Shown piece after piece: positions 25,692 through 44,425 of a stretch of DNA of 64,000 bases. How positions within the stretch are numbered: position 1 is the first letter of the stretch; each line of letters starts with the position of its first letter. The stretch spans positions 5,302,191-5,366,190 of the forward strand of contig JAZBQD010000014.1 of assembly GCA_036583965.1 (NCBI GenBank), written 5' to 3'. The DNA comes from Prunella strophiata. Taxonomy: Eukaryota; Chordata; Aves; Passeriformes; Prunellidae. The position numbers and the translations under genes are program-made. The notes below the pieces were generated by a model, which did no database searches, was not told the origin of the DNA, and was given only the letters and a program-made list of their open reading frames with translations.

Positions 25692-25879
25692 AGAGGAGGC
25701 AAAGAACAACTATGTGTCTGTAGTGAAGAGAGTAAAAACCAGTATCAAAGCACAACTTAGAAGTTACAGGTTTTGTAACTTGATACCATTAGCCCTCATA
25801 AGGGCTGGAAAAAATGATGAAAAAGTTAGTACTGGGTACTGTTGAAAGGCATTTGAAGAATAATGCAGACATCAGGCAC

Positions 25880-26600
25880 AGACAGCCACAAAGGTAAATC
25901 CCATTTAACTAATTTGCTATCTTGGTATGATAAGATCACGCACCTGGTGGATTGAGGGAAGGTGGTGGGTATAGTTGTTCTGCATTTTAAGGGAGGCTTT
26001 TTGCACTGCCCCTCACATGCAGGGTCAAGTTGCATGGCTGTGGGATGAGCAGGTTCCCATGCACTGGGTTAAGAACTGTCTAAGAGCAGGGCTCGGGGGG
26101 TTGTAGTGCATGGGGCCACATCTGGCTGGTGGTGTTCCACAGGGCTGTTCCACAGGGCTCACTTCTAGGGACGGTCCTGTTCAATGTATTTGGCAGCGAT
26201 CTGGATGCAGAAGTTGAACACACCTTTAGCAGTTTTATTGATGGTACCAAAGTGGGGAGATGCTCTCTTGCGGGACAAGATGCCTTGGAGAGGGGTCTGT
26301 ATAGATTGGAGCATTGGGCTGTGATTGATGGATGAAATCTGACAACTCCAACTGATAGATTCTGCACCTCGGGTGGAGCAGTGCTGGGCACAAATATAAA
26401 TGGGGAGAGAAAAGTCTGGGGAGCATCCCTGCACAGAGGGATCTGGAGATGCTGGTCAACACCAGGCTCAGCATGAGTCAGCAGTGTGCCCTGGCAGCAG
26501 GAGGGCAAACCACGTCTGGGGTGTATCAAACACACAGCTGATCTTCAGGACAGCACATAGCATTGTAATACCATTGGAGCCTACCTGTGTACCCACCTAA
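25880..26600 (+). mobile_element. CR1 LINE remnant, reverse-transcriptase region (degraded)
   Basis: The DNA follows the avian CR1 ORF2 order: a region equivalent to the segment before the LDFSKAFDTV motif near 25925-26010, then GVPQG-like codons (VPQGSLLGTVLFNVF at about 26140-26195), a DDTK-equivalent read as DGTKVG near 26240, and a DLGVLV/NMSQQCA-equivalent near 26435-26500. Stops and indels interrupt every frame, so it is dead. It lacks the 3' end octamers and is internally truncated at both ends; borders are approximate. The fragment lies in the same orientation as ETV6. CR1 is the main LINE of birds and reptiles. Confidence 0.8.
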
Positions 26601-29600
26601 GACTGCCAAGGCTGTCTTCTCCACTGTCATGAGTGATGAACCCAGCAGGATGTGACAGCACAAAAGTGGCTGGTGGGGCTTTGGTGACACAGACTTTGGG
26701 GAGCAGACTTGACAGGATGGTCACAGCAGCTGAGCAATTGCAAGTTACAGACTGGCAACCTAGAGAAAACCAAAACAGTGGTTCACTTTGGCAGTTCTAA
26801 GTTGTAAGTGGTAGGAGTTCAGTAGCTGTTTTCCAGGGAACTGACCTTCCTTCCTGTAGGGCAGCAGCTCATGCAGACAGATTGGAGTCCTGCAAAAACA
26901 TGAAAATCCTGGTGTAATGCTGGCCTGTCACTTCCATTTGGATATGACAATGATAATGTCACTGGCCTTGTTTCATCACTTGCTCTTGCAGTCATGTATA
27001 CCTCTACATTTCCACTGTATGCCATGTCTCTTGGAGCCCCTGTGGAAAGCCAGACTGCTGGAGAGACTGAAGTGTGGATGAGAGTCAAGCTCATCGAGCT
27101 CATATTCATAGGAGTTGTCATAATAACCTTGAGAGTCTTCTTAACATGGCATTAACAATTAATTTCAGCACAAAAGTGGGCCTTCCCTGCCAGTTTAACT
27201 AATGACTACTCAAGCTCAAACAATGGCTGAATAGCAATAGCTTGGATAGGTGGTTGTAGATTTTCTGTGAAGTGTCTTGCTTCACAACTGTCTCATTCTT
27301 ACTGCACAGTTACAGGAGCAGAAATTGCAGTCTGGGCTTGTTAGGTCTACTCAAAAGCCAGGACTGACCAAAGCAGAGGAAAGCTCAGGCATTTAGATTT
27401 CATTCTTCTCATTACTGTACTGTAGCACCCATTTGCATCCCATGGGTATACAGATAAGTGGCTTCAGACTACCCTAAGCATCCCTTGGGGTCAGCAGGAT
27501 GTTACATTCTCTTTTAAGAAACTTGCCTTTTAATGGAAACAGGTCCCTTATTTTCCTTGTATACTGCACGCTTCCTTCAAGCTACAGTTGTTTCAGTAAT
27601 TCAGAATTTCTTCTTCAAAGTAAACTTGGATCACTTTGAATCCTCTTAGTTAAACCAGGAGAGAACAGTTTGTTTACAGTGTTGACACTACTCTTCAGTC
27701 TCCAGAGACAGGCCTATTTGAGTCTGGCTTTAATATCAATCACTTGCAAGCACACACATCAGTGTACGTTCATTCAGATGCAAACCATTAAAGTGCTAAG
27801 GCTGTTTTCCATCGAAGAAGGGAAGGGAAGGGAGAGTTTGGCCATGTCTCAATGTGGAGTTTTAATCCCAAGAGGGGAAGGTCACATCTCAGTTTTTGGC
27901 AAGGGACCCATCAGAAATCACCAGTTTATGGCTTATGAAGTCCCTTCAGGAGGGACGTCCTGGGAACACACCAGGAGCTGTGTCCTTTAGTCATGCTCAC
28001 ACCTTCCACAGTACTCTGGGCTTTCTGAGAGAACACAGAAGTGAGGTTCATAGGGAGCAGTCTATTACAGACAATGATTTTCTGCACTTGAAAAAAACCA
28101 GAAGTCTAAACCTAAGTTTGAACTATCAGAAGATAGTAGAGATTCTCACACTGTGGGGTTAAAAATTATTACCCTTGTTGGGAATGCCCTTGCTGCAATT
28201 AAGTAATTCCTGCTTTTGCCAACTTCTCTGAAATACAGTTCTGAAGGTAAAATGTCATTCTTAATTGTTAAATTCCCATCATTAATGTGTTTGGCTGGTT
28301 TTCTGATGTCAAAGAGGTCATGAGGTGTTTGTAAGAAGTGCATGTGAACAGGCAGAGGTTGAATTTCTTTTCCAGTCATTGCCTTTCTTGAGCAGTAAAG
28401 CTGAGGAAAAGCCACAGGAGAATCAGAGACAGGTTTCTTTAGCAGGAGTCTTTTCTGCCATTGTGGTGGAGCAGAAAAAGAACAGCACTTGAAGATAATA
28501 CTGAAAATGCCCATTTATTTCGTGGGGATGGGGGGATGGAGCAGAAGAAGCAAGAAAAAATACTGTTTTTAATACAACAGTCTTTAGCTTTCAAAGTGTT
28601 CATCTATCAAATGGTCTGTGATCCATCTATTACATATTCATTGTGATTTCAGTGCTCTTTTCTACAACCACGAGGTATATTTTGGATCCTCCTTCCCTGT
28701 ACAAGTTTTTATTGCCAAAGACAGAGCTTGGGCTCATCTTGCTGTGTTATTTTTACAACCTCACAGTACAACTGTTAGCAGCATGACTGTCTCGGGTTTC
28801 TTCTCTCCTTCTGCCTGATCTCCCACTTAGCGTTTGGGTACAAGACAGAAGCAACATATAACTGTTGTATTGTGTGATCTGGCAACCTCTTTACTCAGCC
28901 CCAGCTTGAATTTACTGAGCTGAACAAACAGTTGTCTGTCAAGAGGTTTCTCCACAAAAAAACACTAGGCTTTACTGTACCAGCTTACCATCCTGCTTCC
29001 AGCAGCAACATTCACAGAAAGAAAACTATTCTGCCTCAGTGACCTGGACATGGATTAACAGACATTGATGACCAGGATGCTCCATCTCAGGACTGGTCAG
29101 TGCTCCCCCAGGCCTCAGAGTCATTTGAAGCCTTAACCATGAGACTTGGTTACTATTTTCTTTTGGTTTTCTCTGCTAAAATGAACATGTCTTGAATAGA
29201 TCTTGAGGCTGGACTGTATCTCAACACAGCATAATGCTCCTGCAGCATGTCTGTTAAGGAAACTCCCCAGTCAGACCATTCCCTGGGACTCTCACAGTGG
29301 CATTCCCAAGGTCAGAGACTTTCTGGGACCGAAAGCCCTTCCCCAGCTCCAGTGACTGTGAATTGCATCAGTTCATCATTTTGACACTGTGAGCACCACC
29401 ATGTTGTCTTCACACACACTTCAGGTGTACTTAGAGAAACTAGAATGCCAGAGAACTTCCAGGGTTCTATTCATTAGTTTCAGTTGTGAACAGCCAGTGC
29501 TTGCTTCACTCTGAACAAATGCAGCTGAAGCACAAATCAGCTTGTAAAATAAACAGGGCTGAGCATGGAAGAACTCTTCAGCTGGTAGAAATCACAGAAC

Positions 29601-31177
29601 CATTTAAGTCAAATGATATCATGCTGGAGAGATTTTAGGCTAACCTACACAGCAAGGGGTAAGGCCTCAGCTGATGTCAGAGGGAGTATGACAACATTCC
29701 TTTGGCATCTCTTCCTGTGTGGAGCCATGTTGAGTTCCAAGGCAGTCATCAGCCAGATCAAACACTTTTTATATAATGCTGTCCAGTACAAGATGTAGGT
29801 GGGTCTCGCAAAACATTTCTGTGGTTACGGAGGGTTTTGGTCGTTACTACATGAAGAGGGCCAGCTCTGCACCATGAGTCTCATTTAAACAATAGAGGGC
29901 TCAGATAGAGCCTGGGCTTTAAGTAATATTTCAGTGATGAGGAATGTTATATCCTGAACAAAAGAGGTCTTTAGCATGCATATGCCTATATTGTTAACAG
30001 CATTATTTAGTCCTAGGGAGCACAGATGTGAGACCTCTCACTACTGCAACATGAAGATGACCTTGGTCAAATGATACTGGAGAAGTCATTTGTAATGGCT
30101 GGACAGATATCAAAATACTAGGAACCTAAGAGCCATAATGTTTCATTTACAGATCATTCTGAGATGGTATTTCAATTCTAAGGGATATTTATTACTATCA
30201 TATAGCTATTAGGAAGTATTTATATGCCAGTATTCTTTAGGTGTGTATTCAGAAGACTGTGCCTAATCAGTTAATAATAACATGGTTTTTATTATCAGGA
30301 GTGGGAAACTGCTGCCTCTTGCACATGTAGGGCAGTGCTTATGGCAGACAATTTGAGAACCAGCTAAGTACTCTACACCTTATCACTACCTTGTATGTAA
30401 CTGTAAAAGTCCCTCTGGAAGCATTAGCTGCAGGAGGAAAGTTGTAGCCATACCTCTCCATTTGAAGCTGCAGTTAGCCCTAATTCCCAGCTAATTACAT
30501 AGTTCAGGCTTGCTTAGTATTACAGCTGAGAAAATGGTAGGGCATGGAAGTGCCAATGTTTAGGAGCCCTTTCCACGTTGCTGGGGCTATTCACCCACTC
30601 GACCTTCCCACTCCCAACTACATCACCTTAAACCCTCTTAGTCCCAGCTCTATCTGCAGTTGAATCTCTGTAGCTGCAGAATGTACAAGGTTCAACCATC
30701 TGAGTTCACTTTAAAAAAAAAAAAGTTTGTGTGTGCTAGGGGGAAATGATGTTTCCCTGTGCTAGGGAAGCATAGTTGCTTTCTAAGTAAGCTTATTTTA
30801 GCCAAAAGGCAGGAAATCGCAGCATGCCCAAACAATTTAGGTACCAGCCCTGACTCAACTCCCCAAATGAATCTCCCACACTTTTAAATTTGCTTGGCCT
30901 CAGCAACATCCATGTGCTTTTTGCTATTACTCACTAGCCAACACACACCCTTATGTGTGGAGAGTCCCCTTATGCAGCAGCTCCTTCGGAGGCCTTCTGA
31001 CAGCCAAGGAGGAGATTGAGTCTTCAGGGAATCATTTCCACCATCCAGACTTCCCTCATACAAGTGATTGACATCTACAAAATAACCATCCATGTACAAG
31101 TCCTTCTCTCCATTTCCTCTGTCCTTCTAAAAATACACATCACACTTTTGACCTTCCTGGAGAATGCAACTTTCTGT

Positions 31178-31330
31178 ATCATAGAATCATAGAGCATCCT
31201 GAGTTGGAAGGCACCCACAAGGATCATCAAAGTCCAACTGCTGGCCTGGCACAGGGCAGCCCAAGAATCCCACCCTGTGCCTGAGCACGTTGTCTGTCAT
31301 CTCCAGCAGCCTTTTGTGGAGGTCCCTCTT
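31178..31330 (-). mobile_element. CR1 LINE 3' end fragment
   Basis: It begins with two copies of the octamer ATCATAGA, the reverse complement of the CR1 3' terminal (ATTCTATG) repeat. The sequence then reads through a CCTGAGTTGGAAGG-type block and CCCACAAGGATCATC, the standard complement of the CR1 3' UTR. Similarity fades after about 31330, so this is a 5'-truncated insertion of roughly 150 bp, opposite in orientation to ETV6. It belongs to the same subfamily style as the copy at 55379. Confidence 0.9.
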
Positions 31331-34300
31331 TTCCATGCAGAGAAGCTCCTTTTAAAAGCATTTTCTAGCATCGCCTCTTCTTGGGTTTTGACCAGTTTCA
31401 CAGGCTTGCAGATGGGCTCTACTATAATCCAAGCTCATTACAGTCTCTAAGAGTTACCAGGTAGCCTCAACTCATTGTCTCTAATGTCCTGTTAAAGATG
31501 GTCTCTGCTGGTAGATTATTTAATTAGTGATCCTCTAATTAGTCAGTCAGGGAGAACCCTCCTTACCTCATATTTTTTACTGTGCAGTCTGTGGAGAAAG
31601 ATATGTAGGGCAACCATTTGTGGTTAAAAACAAACAAAAAACCCTTGAGTGCCTGTGCTCAAGTTCCTAAAGGTGTCCAAGTGAAAGGACAGGCAAGCTG
31701 CATTAGGTCCTGTGCAAGCAGAGCTCATACACAGCTAAAGTGTGCTGCAAAACATCAGCTGCTCTGAGATAACTGTGCTTGGAGCTCTCAGCTCTGGGGA
31801 GAAGAAATGCAGTGAGCCTGAATCTTTTCTACTGGTGTTTAATGCTTTTTATTTCCTATTTGCAGTGGCTTGAGACACAGTTAACACAATTGCCCTGATG
31901 CTCAGTAAATTACTGCAAATGAGTCATATATCTGAATTTGCTGATAGACAGCCATATGGTTTGTAATCAAGTTTTTAAGTGGTTGTAGGAACCAGGCAGA
32001 GTTTTCAAGGTTTTTCAGTTTTATTGTTGAAGCAAACAGCAGTCTCAGATACTTGGGTGGTTGGGGATTTTTGCGAATTCCACCAGCCTACTAAATACCT
32101 CTGCAAGTCTGAGCAGCTCAGTCAGTTGAGAATATGCGATGGAGCTCTTGATCACTTATGATTTTTCTTGTGAAGATCTCAAGATGCAGATTTCTCTCAT
32201 TTGAGGTATATATATATTCAAGCTTTGCCTGAATCCATCCTAAAAACTAAGTGAACAATCAAAAACCAAATCTGCACTTGAATCCTAGCTCTTCTTAGCA
32301 TCTGAAGCTCTCTTTGTTTCCACCTTAGACCTCTCAGGTTGATTTTTTTTGTGTGCTTCTTTGGTTTTGTGCAGAAGAGGGCCCAGGGTGTGTGTTTGAA
32401 TGTGAGAGAGAGAGATTAAAAATAACATCGCCTATTGCAAATTATGAGGTGAAAGTAAAGAGGAGTGTAAAATCATATCTCTGTAGAACTGCAAATATGA
32501 TCTGTAACGTGCTGTAATTGGAGGTTGTCTGCCCTGGGTTGAACATTCAAGAATATGACAAAGCCTGACATTGATTCGCCTCTTCAGGAGCACCATCCCT
32601 CCAGCTGACTCCAAGGATTCTTGCACTAAAAAAGACATTTTCTACACACTTCTTGCATTGAAAAAGTTCTGGAATGAATGGCACATATGTCAAAGAACCA
32701 TTTAAGAGGGGCCTTACTACCCTTTTATCTGGAAACCTCCCACAGTATTAAAAGGCACAAACCAGAAGAGCAATATAATCTCCCTTGTCTTGAATCATAA
32801 ATGAAGTCTAGAAAATAAGCTTTTTTCTTATGTGTCTGTGTGTGTATGTGTGCAAAAACACTGACAGAATGGCAAGGTAAGAATTATGTTTTGTGTATTT
32901 GTGAGAGAGGGGATGACAGAAATTCAAGTGGTAGAATTCAACTTCAGTTTTCAGACCTCTCACTTAGTCCAGGGAAACTTGTGCCCAGGTTTCATTTTTT
33001 AAATTAAAACCTAGAAAAATCTCAAATAGGGATGGACATTTTTCTGTGGAAAATGTTTTTCTATGAAAAATGGTAATGAAAAGAACGTTTTTCCAACCAA
33101 AAAGTCTTGTCTCTTGCCTTCACATTTATCCTCTTGTAGATGTCAGGGATGAGGTGACCATCAGGGTAGGTTTCAGCTAGAATGGGAACCTGTGATTTTT
33201 GCCAGATGCCATCTCTTCATTCTTTGCTTTATTCTTTGTGCGACTGGCAGGGAGAGACTAAAATAAGGGCACTGGCAAACTAAACTCTGGTTTTAAAGAC
33301 AGTACTCCTTGCAGTTTGGAAGTGGGAAAATAACTTTAAAATCTCTATCCATTTCAGGTGTGCTCCCTTAATGTGTTATTCATATCCTTTCTCAAAAAGT
33401 ATTTTATATTCCCATGTCACCATGCCCATTGTAACACATGCCAGCCCCAGACAGACAGACTGGAATAGAAAGACAGGCTGACAAGAATCCATTTTAGCAT
33501 TTAGAATCTGGATGTCTTTGGTTGCCAGCCCTTGATCAACTCTAACTAGCCATTTCTCAGAGGCTGGTACTGCTTTCAAAGTAAAATGCAACCCCACAGC
33601 CACCTCAGAAATCTGGATAGCTGAGCTGTGAAAACCCTGTCGTTTCTGACAGCAGCAGTACCCTCAGCTCTGGACAATTCACATTCCATATTCCATATTC
33701 CCAGTTATTCTGTGCTGCACACACACATTGCAAACAGGAAATAGGAGCAGCTCAGTTCTTGGCTTCCTCAGTCTCAAGAGACTGCCATGAAACTGAAAAA
33801 CACTAAACTAAAACTTAAGTGTCTGTTAGACCTTTAATTAGCGACCTAAGGAGTGTTTGCCAAGAGGAAATTTGAATTCAATTATCCAAATAGAAAGTAT
33901 TTAACCTCTCAATAGCACTCAAGTAATTATACTACTTAGGTGTTGTTTCTTTTCAGGAACCTTAAAAAGTAAAACAAAAAATGAAATTGAAAATGGGAGA
34001 AGCTGTCAGTTTTATATCACATGGAATCTACAAAGGAAAGCTGTAATATTGCCCATGCTTTAGGCTCACCTGTTAGCACAGAAAGAGGCAGCCTCAAGCA
34101 GGGAGAGCAGGTTGCAGGATTCATGATTTCTCCATTAAAACAGCCAGCAACAGCATCAGGGCCAACAGTGTGAGCTTTATGTGCTTCAGTACAACCATAA
34201 ACACACAACTAAGACCAGCAGGTCACCTCACACAGCTTTTGATGAGATGGAGATACTCTGTCAGTGTCAGGAGAACTGGGATGCATCAGAAGAGGCTGTA

Positions 34301-34436
34301 TATTCCAGTCCATTTTGCAAACATTACTCAATACCAGCCAAGCCATTTTCATTTCAGGTCACAGCTGCCGTTTCAGCCCTGATCCCAACTGTCTTTTTAC
34401 TATACATCCATCCACCCAAAAACTTTCCAGAATTAA

Positions 34437-40355
<5,919 letters not shown>

Positions 40356-40664
40356 AGCAAACAGGTGCACCACCTCTGTGGGTCCAGGGGAGAAACATCT
40401 GCCTGATGGTCAGCACGGTTTGGGAGGGGAAGCAACAACACAGGAGCAGTACTTGAGGTCACTGCTTAGCTTGAAGACCATGCAGGACCTGAAGCACCTT
40501 AACAAAACAAACTAACCGACAGAAGTGGTGCTGGCAGGAAAGCAAAGGGGAGAAAGCCTGGACTTATGCACTACTTCACTGTTCCTACAAAGTCTCCCTT
40601 CAGTTTTTTCTTTCTTTTCGGTTTGTTTCAATTTTGGGGGTTTTTTGTCATTTTTTTTTTCCCT

Positions 40665-40670
40665 AATAAA
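40665..40670 (+). terminator. ETV6: Proximal poly(A) signal AATAAA of ETV6
   Basis: A canonical hexamer lies 310 bases after the stop codon, preceded by a long T-rich stretch (40600-40660) that would act as an upstream U-rich element. The downstream sequence is only moderately T-rich. It would give a short 3' UTR isoform. Confidence 0.5.
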
Positions 40671-41076
40671 CATGCAGTTTGACTTTCCTTATCTCACATA
40701 GGACAAGACATCGGATTATGCTTCTTCTTTTTTTGTTTTTTTGTTTTTGGAAGGCTTTCTATGGAAATAGAGTGCTCTTATTTTCTGTGCAAGTCTCATG
40801 ACACAACACTGCATTAAACAATAGCAACACAGAAGGGATTTGCTCAAGGCTTCCAGTTTGCTTGGATCAATTGATATGTGCTGCCACTGAGAAATGTGTT
40901 GAAGCTACCAAAAGAATTTCTCACACATACCTGTCAAATGAAGAGGAGACACCCTTCACATATAGGCTGGGCTGTCATCCCAGCATAGCTTGGGCTCACA
41001 AAGAGTACTCCGAGTGGCTGTTAACTGCTGGAATATGGACCAAAACCAATCACCTAAGTGCTCCAGAGAGGAGAAA

Positions 41077-41082
41077 AATAAA
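41077..41082 (+). terminator. Possible poly(A) signal AATAAA
   Basis: An exact hexamer lies in the 3' UTR, with no strong GU-rich element within 30 bases downstream. It is probably weak or unused. Confidence 0.25.
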
Positions 41083-41156
41083 TGTGACAAACCTCTGCAA
41101 GTGACTATCAGTTAACATTTTCCCTCCTTCCAGCAAAGAAGTGATAGAATGGAGGA

Positions 41157-41175
41157 GGGAGAAGGGAGGGTGGGG
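41157..41175 (+). other. G-quadruplex-type motif in ETV6 3' UTR
   Basis: G runs of 3, 3, 3 and 4 are separated by AGAA, A and T on the sense strand, so the mRNA could form an RNA quadruplex. It sits 5 bases upstream of the AT-rich inverted repeat. Function is inference. Confidence 0.6.
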
Positions 41176-41180
41176 ACAAA

Positions 41181-41240
41181 TACATATATATGTGTGTATA
41201 TATATCTAAAAGTTCCATATATATATAAATATATATGTAA
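41181..41240. repeat. AT/TG-rich tract with inverted repeat in ETV6 3' UTR
   Basis: TACATATATAT at 41181-41191 and ATATATATGTA at 41229-41239 are exact reverse complements. Between them are mixed TG, TA and AT dinucleotide runs with further self-pairing. It is a microsatellite that could fold as an AU-rich hairpin in the mRNA. Confidence 0.75.
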
Positions 41241-44232
41241 TCCCTCCCCACTATATTCACAATGCAGAAGTTGTGAATTTTGGTTCAGAGTTTTCTATAA
41301 AAAGGAAAGACTGAAGCATCTGTAATTACAGAAGGAAGGGGTGTTTCTCATACCTGCTAGCAATTTTGGGGTGAAAGGTGGAGGACTGTTCCTTACATCA
41401 TAGGGAGAAAGCAAAGGGACTCATCACATGGTTTGTATTACTTGGAAGCCTCTCCAGGATCATTTTGTGCTGCTGGAGAGGTAGATGATTCACCACTCCA
41501 AAATCTGATGTTAGAGAACTAGAGACCAAATAGCTGTACTTATATCTTGTAATTGATTTTGGCTTTGTTTTGGGATTTGGGTTTTTTTTATGCCTCCCAT
41601 TGCCCTCCCCCTTCCTACAGCTCTCTGCCATCAAGGAAGCTTGTCCCAGCTTGCCTCTTTTTAATATGATTTAAGACAAGAGAAAAACAAACCCTACAGC
41701 CATGTTGCTTCCTTGGTTTGGGGTTTTGTTCTGGTTGCAAGGTGCCTCCATTTGGTTTGCTGAGGGTCCTTGGGTCCTTGGCATGAGACAAAGAGCTATG
41801 CCTAATTTGATCACAAACAAGAGAAACTGCTGGCCTGTTTCATTTCACAGCTTGGACCACCAGGACAGGAATGTCTGTGGTGTCCAGTGATCCATCAGCA
41901 GTGGTCCTTTGAATGGAAGGAAGATCTAGCAGCAAAAATGATGTTTGCAGAGGGAGAAGGTGTATAGGAAAACTGCAGGAATCACATGGTGCCTGAAAGA
42001 AAGCACGTCCACAGCAGTGCATTAAAAGCAGAAAGCCTCTTTAATGGAAACATAAAAGAAACTAGATCTGGAAAAAAATCAAAAGGCTAATCTAATCCAT
42101 TTCAACCAAAAAACAAGGTACATTCCCATGATAGAGCTTTTATCAGCTATTAAACCAACACGACATTTGCTCTTTCCACGTATTTAACAAGAGGGTTAAT
42201 CTATCCAGGAAAAAATGGCAGTCTGCAATGAATACTGTCCCCTGTGTTTAAACAGAGATAGGCCAATCTCACCAAAGACTTAATATTGAGTCACAGGTCG
42301 TAGAAGGAACAGTTTTGTTAAGGGTGTAGATAAGCATCGTATAACAAGGAGAGATTTTTCTGAGCCAGTATCTGATGAGGAATGACAGGGTGTACATTTC
42401 TCCCTGAGCTTTTCCCAGCCACGTTTTTCTATAAAATCACAGTCAGTAAGTTACAAGTCCCAGCACACCATGTACTTGATCTGTTCTGCCTCAAAATAAT
42501 GGACAGGGGAGTGGTTTTTAGCAATGTATCACCTGTCTCTGTCGTAACTCTGAAGTCCTTGGAGCTCATGAGGCATGAGACTGGGAGACACTGTGGGACT
42601 TGAGTAGTCATAGATTTGAAACCTAAGGTCCCTTGAGACCAAGGGCCTAAGGAGTTACTCTGTCACGTTGCTCAAGGGCCCCCGAGTTGCAGCCAGCTCT
42701 CAGGAGCTGGAGTGAAGTGGTGAATTTGACAGATGGAGTGTGATCAGAAGTACCAGTGTAAAGAAAGGCTCTAGCTGGATCCTTGGGTGTCCAGTGGTAG
42801 AAAGAGAAAGTTTTTGCAGAGGATGATTCATCCTCTTTACTGCTGTGGTCTGGACAACTGCATAACTGCATTATTTTCTTTGGCCTGATGTTACAAGATG
42901 GTGAGGGACAAAAAAAAAAACAACAGACTTTTTGCATAAAGGTCTCTGATGAGTCAGAGCTTTTTGTCATGGCCAAGGTGCACACTGCAGAATACAGAGA
43001 ACCAGAGACAATCAACCCATTTCCTCACCATTGTCTAACAAATTAAGTCCATCCTCAGCACTGGGTAAGACAGGAAGATCACACATTGTCCTGTAGGGAA
43101 GCTTTGTAGTGGATATATTCACCTTTACAAAAAAAATGCAATCTCTTCCACTTGCAGAATCTAAGTCAAAGGGGAAGAAATGTTTGTGGCTGTTGGAAAC
43201 TCTTCCAACACATAAAGGACACATAAAGGACATCTTAAGACATCACAACCACAGGGAAGGAGTTCTCTCAAGGCTGATGCTAGTTGGAATGAAAGTAGCC
43301 TTTGACCTTGGAACAGGCCAGTCCCACAGAGGCCCTTCCTGTCTCCTGCCAGGTCTCCAGGTGCCAGAGGAAATGGTGTGGATGACACTGGAGCTGCCAG
43401 GATTGCAGGGCCTTGGGGCCTGTTGTGGGAACTGCAGGATTTGAACTTCTCTTGGGGTCTTGAAGTGAGTTTATTAGGTATGACTGAAAATTAAAAAGTA
43501 GTGGCAGGCTAGAGCAGCTGCAGGAGGGAGATTCCCATTGACCTCACATCCACTGGCAGATCCATGGGAGTGCAAAGACAGCATTAACATCCTGAGCCAT
43601 AGGAATGCATTGCTGCCTGCCAGGGCTAGCAAAGGTAACACTGTCTTTCCACCAACACTGACACCTGCCTTCATCCCCTCCCCCAGTTTCTGATTTCCCA
43701 GTGTAGAATTTGCCAGCAGCAAAACAGCCAAACTTTCTGCCTTTGCCACCAGAGCAAGTGGGAAAAGGGAGAAAGCCTTTCCCCTTTGTTTGTTTGTTTC
43801 ATCCTTGCAGACACAAAAAAGTCACTTGGACACGGTCCTGGGTAACTGTGCCTGGTTGGCCCTGCCTGACCAGAGGGGGTTTGACCAGATCCCTGCCAGC
43901 CTCAGCACCCAGCAAAGGTTCTGAGTGGTTAAGTGGTTATGCAAAGGTTAAGTGGGACCTTCATTGTCATCAGCTTAGCTACAAGCCTCAACAAGCCACA
44001 GGTCAGTCAGGTAGGACATGCTGCAGTTCCACAGCAGAATATTTTCTTGATTAAAGTTTGAAACCTGTTGACTGCCTCTCCATCCAGAGAACACTACTGG
44101 GGCCCTTTCTGTGAACACTACATTGCTGCCATCCTCCCCATATTTCAAACTCCACCTATGCATTCTCCAGATCTTTTTTGTCAAACTGCAACTGTACGCA
44201 AATCCAGAGTTTGAGGTCTTTTTTTTAAAAAA

Positions 44233-44238
44233 AATAAA
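44233..44238 (+). terminator. ETV6: Distal poly(A) signal candidate AATAAA
   Basis: The hexamer sits in an A-rich stretch and is followed within 30 bases by a T/GT-rich stretch (GTGTTTTTATTG), a reasonable cleavage context. Alternative or additional to the signal at 44397. Confidence 0.45.
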
Positions 44239-44396
44239 ATTATAGTGTTTTTATTGATGATGGCTTTTGTTTTTTTAAGGTGTGGGGGCTAAGGGACTGA
44301 ATCAAATGAATGTAAAAAAAACAAAAACAAACAAGCCTATTCTCAGGGCCAGTGAGTTGCAAATAATTTTTAAAATGCTTGTAATTACATCATCTC

Positions 44397-44402
44397 AATA
44401 AA
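44397..44402 (+). terminator. ETV6: Distal poly(A) signal candidate AATAAA, likely end of ETV6
   Basis: The hexamer is followed about 30 bases later by a GT-rich element (TTTGTTGGTG). Its distance from the stop codon (about 4.04 kb) fits the long ETV6 3' UTR known in mammals. This is the preferred end of the gene. Confidence 0.5.
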
Positions 44403-44425
44403 AAAATTTAATATAAAAGCAGGAA

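Larger units (their letters stand above)
40356..44425 (+). other. ETV6: ETV6 3' untranslated region (inferred extent)
   Basis: The UTR begins after the stop codon. The length to the distal AATAAA at 44397 is about 4.05 kb, close to the long 3' UTR of human ETV6 transcripts. It has a first AATAAA at 40665, others at 41077 and 44233, and a GU-rich stretch after the last signal (TTTGTTGGTG near 44435). It also contains a G-run motif (41157-41175) next to an AT-rich inverted repeat (41181-41239). No coding frame with family motifs is present. The end point is inference; transcript data would be needed to fix it. Confidence 0.6.

Noticed and set aside
26165..26535. Minus-strand frames of 79 to 151 codons near 26.1-26.5 kb
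   Set aside because: They lie antisense to a degraded CR1 reverse-transcriptase fragment.
29588..29660. Possible CR1 3' end (ATCACAGAACCATTTAAGT)
   Set aside because: The resemblance is limited to about 15 bases; later sequence does not follow the CR1 consensus.
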